Shown here piece after piece: positions 61,788 to 64,000 of a DNA stretch of 64,000 bases; positions within the stretch are counted from its first letter, which is position 1, and each line of letters begins with the position of its first letter. The position numbers and the translations under genes are program-made. The stretch comes from Hydrogenophaga sp. A37 (GTDB lineage: Bacteria > Pseudomonadota > Gammaproteobacteria > Burkholderiales > Burkholderiaceae_C), in NCBI RefSeq assembly GCF_002001205.1, contig NZ_MUNZ01000180.1:16653-80652 (forward strand), written 5' to 3'. The notes beneath the pieces were generated by a model. The model saw only the letters and a program-made list of their open reading frames with translations, was not told where the DNA came from and did no database searches.

Positions 61788-62627
61788 ATGAAGGAGAGAA
61801 GTTTGAACACACCCGCACGCCAGTTCAAGTTCAGTGGCCGCATCGCGCCGCAGGACGTGCTCCACCAGACCACCACCACCGCGCTCGGTTCCACCGCGCC
61901 CGATGAGCACTACCTCGCGCCCACCACCGTCAGCGTGACCATAACCACGCCCGCGCCCACCCACGTCATTGGCGTGCCGCAATACAGCCCCACCGTGGTG
62001 GGCAACCCGGCCGGTGGCTACAACCCTGCCGGAGACTGCAACGGCAATTTCATGTCCGCCAAGTTTCAGCCCAACAACAACTGCTACGCCTACAGCTGCA
62101 ACATCACGCCCAACACCTTCCCGCAGCCGGGCCGCGCCACTGGCTCCCTGCTCACAGCCGCCGACATGACCGGCACCGTCGCCAGCGTCGGGGCCACCGT
62201 CAGCGGCTACGCCGTCAACGACGGCCTGCAATTCGTCGGCACCACCATGACCGACCTGATGTCGTTCAAATCCACCCACCAAGGCACCACACCGCCCGGA
62301 TTGCTGGGCGCGGGCAACCTGGGAGGCCATTTTGTGGCCCTCATGATTTCGCCCGCAGGCGACGCCAACTGGCCCGGTGACTACCACTGGGCGCGCTGCG
62401 ACAACTCTTCGGGCGGTTGCAACAGCTGGTCGCAAAAAGATGGCAACGACCAAGTCACCAATTTCGACTTCGCCGGCAGCCCCATCACCGACCCCAGCAC
62501 CGCCAACTGGACCGTCAACCAAGGCCCTGTGAGTGCAGGAAGCCCTTCTGCTGGCAGCGACCAGTTGGTGAGTTACGCGTTTTATTGCTACATGTTTGTG
62601 CCAAGCAGCGGCGTTGATATCATTTGA
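61788..62627 (+). CDS. Hypothetical protein with Cys-His (papain-like) motif pattern
   Basis: A 279-residue protein of unknown function, starting on the base after the asparaginase stop and so surely in one operon with it. It shows N-C99-Y-A-Y-S-C, QPGRATG, H181 in GGHFVALMI, H200 in DYHWARCD, then WSQKDG and VTNFDFAG. A cysteine followed by a histidine in a small strand-rich domain resembles NlpC/P60 or other papain-fold cysteine peptidases, but I cannot name a family. The start could be ATG 61788 or TTG 61803; an AAGGAGAG ribosome-binding site fits the TTG better. No signal peptide is evident. Confidence 0.6.
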   Translation: MKERSLNTPARQFKFSGRIAPQDVLHQTTTTALGSTAPDEHYLAPTTVSVTITTPAPTHVIGVPQYSPTVVGNPAGGYNPAGDCNGNFMSAKFQPNNNCYAYSCNITPNTFPQPGRATGSLLTAADMTGTVASVGATVSGYAVNDGLQFVGTTMTDLMSFKSTHQGTTPPGLLGAGNLGGHFVALMISPAGDANWPGDYHWARCDNSSGGCNSWSQKDGNDQVTNFDFAGSPITDPSTANWTVNQGPVSAGSPSAGSDQLVSYAFYCYMFVPSSGVDII

Positions 62628-63033
62628 TCAACCATTCCAGGTGCGCTACGCCATTAAAGGCTCATGCATGGCACTTGGAGTCATCGGGTTTACTGCCGTT
62701 CGCTTTCATTGTTTTCCCGGATGTAACGCGTTCCGATGCGTCCGAAGCAATAGTGCGACTCGCTGCAGACCTCGCTGTGGCAACGTCCGCTCCATATAGG
62801 CACGCGTGCGTCAATTCATGGCTTGCTATGGATCGATCCCCCGAGTATGCGTTGACTTCTGCGAGAACAAGGCCGCGCAAGCCAGGAAAGGGCGCGAGTG
62901 CAAGTTCCCGGACCGCGAATCAGCGTTTGCCAAATGGCCACAGCTGGAGAATGGTGTCCCATGGTCCTTGAGCGAAGCGCAACTGCGGCGCCTCCCCTTT
63001 TCTTAGTATGTCCTCCGCTGTAATCAAGTGATT
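62628..63033. other. Gene-free stretch between the asparaginase operon and the IS remnants
   Basis: About 400 bases in which I see no supportable gene, no terminator with a U-tract and no long repeat. It may be decayed sequence flanking the insertion sequences. Confidence 0.35.
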
Positions 63034-63423
63034 TGACCGTGCCCCTGAAAAGTGGAGTTCTTGGCCTTGTTGAAAATACCGACAAGGAGTCAAGGAATGA
63101 CAGCAGCAAAGCAGGTGCGTGCGCAGTACACGCAGGAGTTCAAGTTGGAGGCGGTCCGTCAAGTGAGCGCCGGTCAGGCCATTGCGGTGGTGGCCAAGGT
63201 TTTGGGCATCCCCAAGGCCAGCCTGGGTAACTGGGTTCGCCAGGCAGCCAAAGGGGCATTGAGCGGCGCCGGGGGAGAGGACAAGGCTGCACGGGTCTCG
63301 CCCGAGCAGATGGAGATAGCGCGTCTGCGCGCTGAGGTTGCCCGGCTTCGAATGGAGCGCGACATCGCAAAAAAAGCCGCGGCGTACTTCGCGCAGGACA
63401 CGCTGCGAGGTAGTCGGCTCTGA
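63034..63423 (+). mobile_element. IS3-family element remnant, left end plus orfA
   Basis: The left end is near 63034, where tgaccgtgcccctgaa resembles IS3-type terminal repeats, and orfA follows. The second gene (orfB with the DDE domain) and the right end are absent: sequence similarity stops around 63410, where an IS5-like element begins. Confidence 0.6.
63097..63423 (+). CDS. IS3-family transposase OrfA
   Basis: A 108-residue protein. The helix-turn-helix segment contains RAQYTQEFKLEAVRQVSAGQ and then VVAKVLGIPKASLGNWVRQA. A C-terminal leucine-zipper (ARLRAEVARLRMERDIAKKAAAYF) is diagnostic of IS3-family OrfA. In intact elements OrfA is fused to OrfB by programmed -1 frameshifting. Here no orfB follows, so it cannot support transposition by itself. 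Confidence 0.85.
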   Translation: MTAAKQVRAQYTQEFKLEAVRQVSAGQAIAVVAKVLGIPKASLGNWVRQAAKGALSGAGGEDKAARVSPEQMEIARLRAEVARLRMERDIAKKAAAYFAQDTLRGSRL

Positions 63424-63451
63424 AGAACCCTCGGAACCCGCATGAACACTG

Positions 63452-63873
63452 GCCTATTGGGGTGATTTCGGGGTCGCAGAACTCCCAGTTTGAATTCCAA
63501 TAGGGGCAGTTTTCTGGGAGTTCTGCCGTGCCGTTTGCCTGCCCCGCCACCGACGATTTCTTCCGTTCGCGCATCGACCACATGATCGACCTGCGCCACC
63601 CGCTGGCCGTGCTGGCCTCGCGCATGCCCTGGCAGGAGATCGAAGCGCGGGTGGCCCAGGTCTTCTCTCGCAAAGGCCGCGCCGGTGTGGCCATGCCCGA
63701 CCTGGACCTCTTCGGAGAACAGGTGCAGCGATCCCCGGTAGCCAGCAACGCCGGGCGCCCTCGCGTGCCGCTGCGCATCATGATTGCGCTGCTTTACCTC
63801 AAACACGCCTTCAACGAGTCCGACGAGGGCGTGGTGGCCCGCTGGGCCGATACGCCGCGCTGGCAGTTCTTCT
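63452..63873 (+). mobile_element. IS5-like element remnant interrupted by an IS66-like element
   Basis: The left boundary lies somewhere near 63452, where cctattgg reappears inverted as ccaatagg at 63498-63505. A perfect 13-bp inverted repeat, gcagaactcccag (63476-63488) and ctgggagttctgc (63514-63526), would form a hairpin just before the transposase start, a layout used by IS elements to block read-through expression. The element is broken at about 63873 by another insertion. Confidence 0.55.
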
Positions 63874-63899
63874 GTAAGCGTCCGGCGAACCCATGTTGA
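63528..63899 (+). pseudogene. IS5-family transposase, N-terminal fragment
   Basis: The 123 codons begin at GTG 63528. They carry the N-terminal domain of IS5-type transposases (DDFFRSRIDHMIDLRHPLAVLA, split by the length limit, and GRPRVPLRIMIALLYLKHAFNESDEGVV). The conserved sequence ends at WQFF; the last seven codons are read from the inserted IS66-like end. The DDE catalytic part is missing, so it is inactive. Confidence 0.75.
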
Positions 63900-64000
63900 C
63901 CACCGCCGACAGTCCTGTCTGACGATCAGATGTCAGTGGGCTGCCAGCGGTGCGGCAAGAGCTCGTCGATGCGGCTGGCCTTGTGCATGGGCAGCCGCGC
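63874..64000 (-). mobile_element. IS66-family element, one end (runs off the window)
   Basis: gtaagcgtccggcg at 63874 matches the GTAAGCG-type terminal repeat of IS66-family elements, and the 3' end of an IS66 transposase gene lies just inside it, reading leftward. The rest of the element lies beyond the window. Confidence 0.65.
63926..64000 (-). CDS. IS66-family transposase TnpC, C-terminal end (partial)
   Basis: Only the last 24 codons are present, reading ARLPMHKASRIDELLPHRW and then QPTDI before the stop at 63926-63928. This matches the conserved C-terminus of IS66 TnpC transposases. The start lies outside the window. Confidence 0.7.
   Translation of the reverse strand, partial: ARLPMHKASRIDELLPHRWQPTDI

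Noticed and set aside
62662..63162. Short open frames on both strands between the asparaginase operon and the IS3 remnant
   Set aside because: They have no motifs, no ribosome-binding sites and overlap each other; treated as non-coding.

Overview
The window looks like the chromosome of a high-GC betaproteobacterium of the Burkholderiales, most likely Comamonadaceae (Hydrogenophaga-like). The reasons are the very GC-rich genes with many ATGA/GTGA overlaps and several GTG/TTG starts, the minor-pilin/pilY1/ribD/ribE/ribH/nusB/tolQRA gene order, a ZTP riboswitch on glyA, and a GC-rich intergenic repeat type that I recall from this family. Species assignment is inference.

Layout. (1) 1-13442: one end of an aryl-polyene (xanthomonadin-like) pigment cluster. 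It holds a deacetylase fragment, a methyltransferase, a ketosynthase, a chain-length-factor-like protein, a hotdog dehydratase and a ketoreductase on the + strand. On the - strand follow two tryptophan-halogenase-like flavoproteins, a MipA/OmpV outer-membrane protein, an acyltransferase, a glycosyltransferase, a UbiE-like methyltransferase and a Kef-type antiporter. A COG4648-type membrane protein closes it. (2) 13656-19539: dnaE and a CHASE4 hybrid histidine kinase. (3) 19593-35690, all on the - strand: ZTP riboswitch-glyA-nrdR, a minor pilin operon (fimT-pilV-pilW-pilX-pilY1-pilE), ribD-ribE-ribH-nusB, an aminotransferase, ybgC and tolQRA. (4) 35758-51494: envelope and housekeeping genes (lytic transglycosylase, DUF349 protein, MtfA-like peptidase, lpxH, two cyclophilins, L,D-transpeptidase, TPR protein, cysS, alkA-like, accA, tilS, lysC).

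(5) 51555-63000: an accessory region beginning just after tRNA-Ser(GCU). From about 53.2 to 59.2 kb the base composition drops visibly. Here lie a translationally coupled pair (a 37-kDa nucleoid-associated/YejK-like protein and a RelA/SpoT-type nucleotidyltransferase) and a 1199-residue protein with an Mrr-like nuclease, a STAND-type NTPase and a long tryptophan-periodic helical repeat. The last is the architecture of an Avs-like antiphage sensor. A truncated tyrosine recombinase of the type that accompanies IS91 elements follows. Then comes an unusual pair: a type I asparaginase-like enzyme fused to a bulb-type lectin motif, and a Cys/His protein of unknown function. (6) 63034-64000: nested insertion-sequence remnants (IS3, IS5-like, IS66-like).

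The most novel-looking content is the putative defence island (NdpA-like + RelA/SpoT-like pair and the Mrr-STAND protein) and the asparaginase-lectin operon. I had no homology search, so family calls rest on motifs read by eye.
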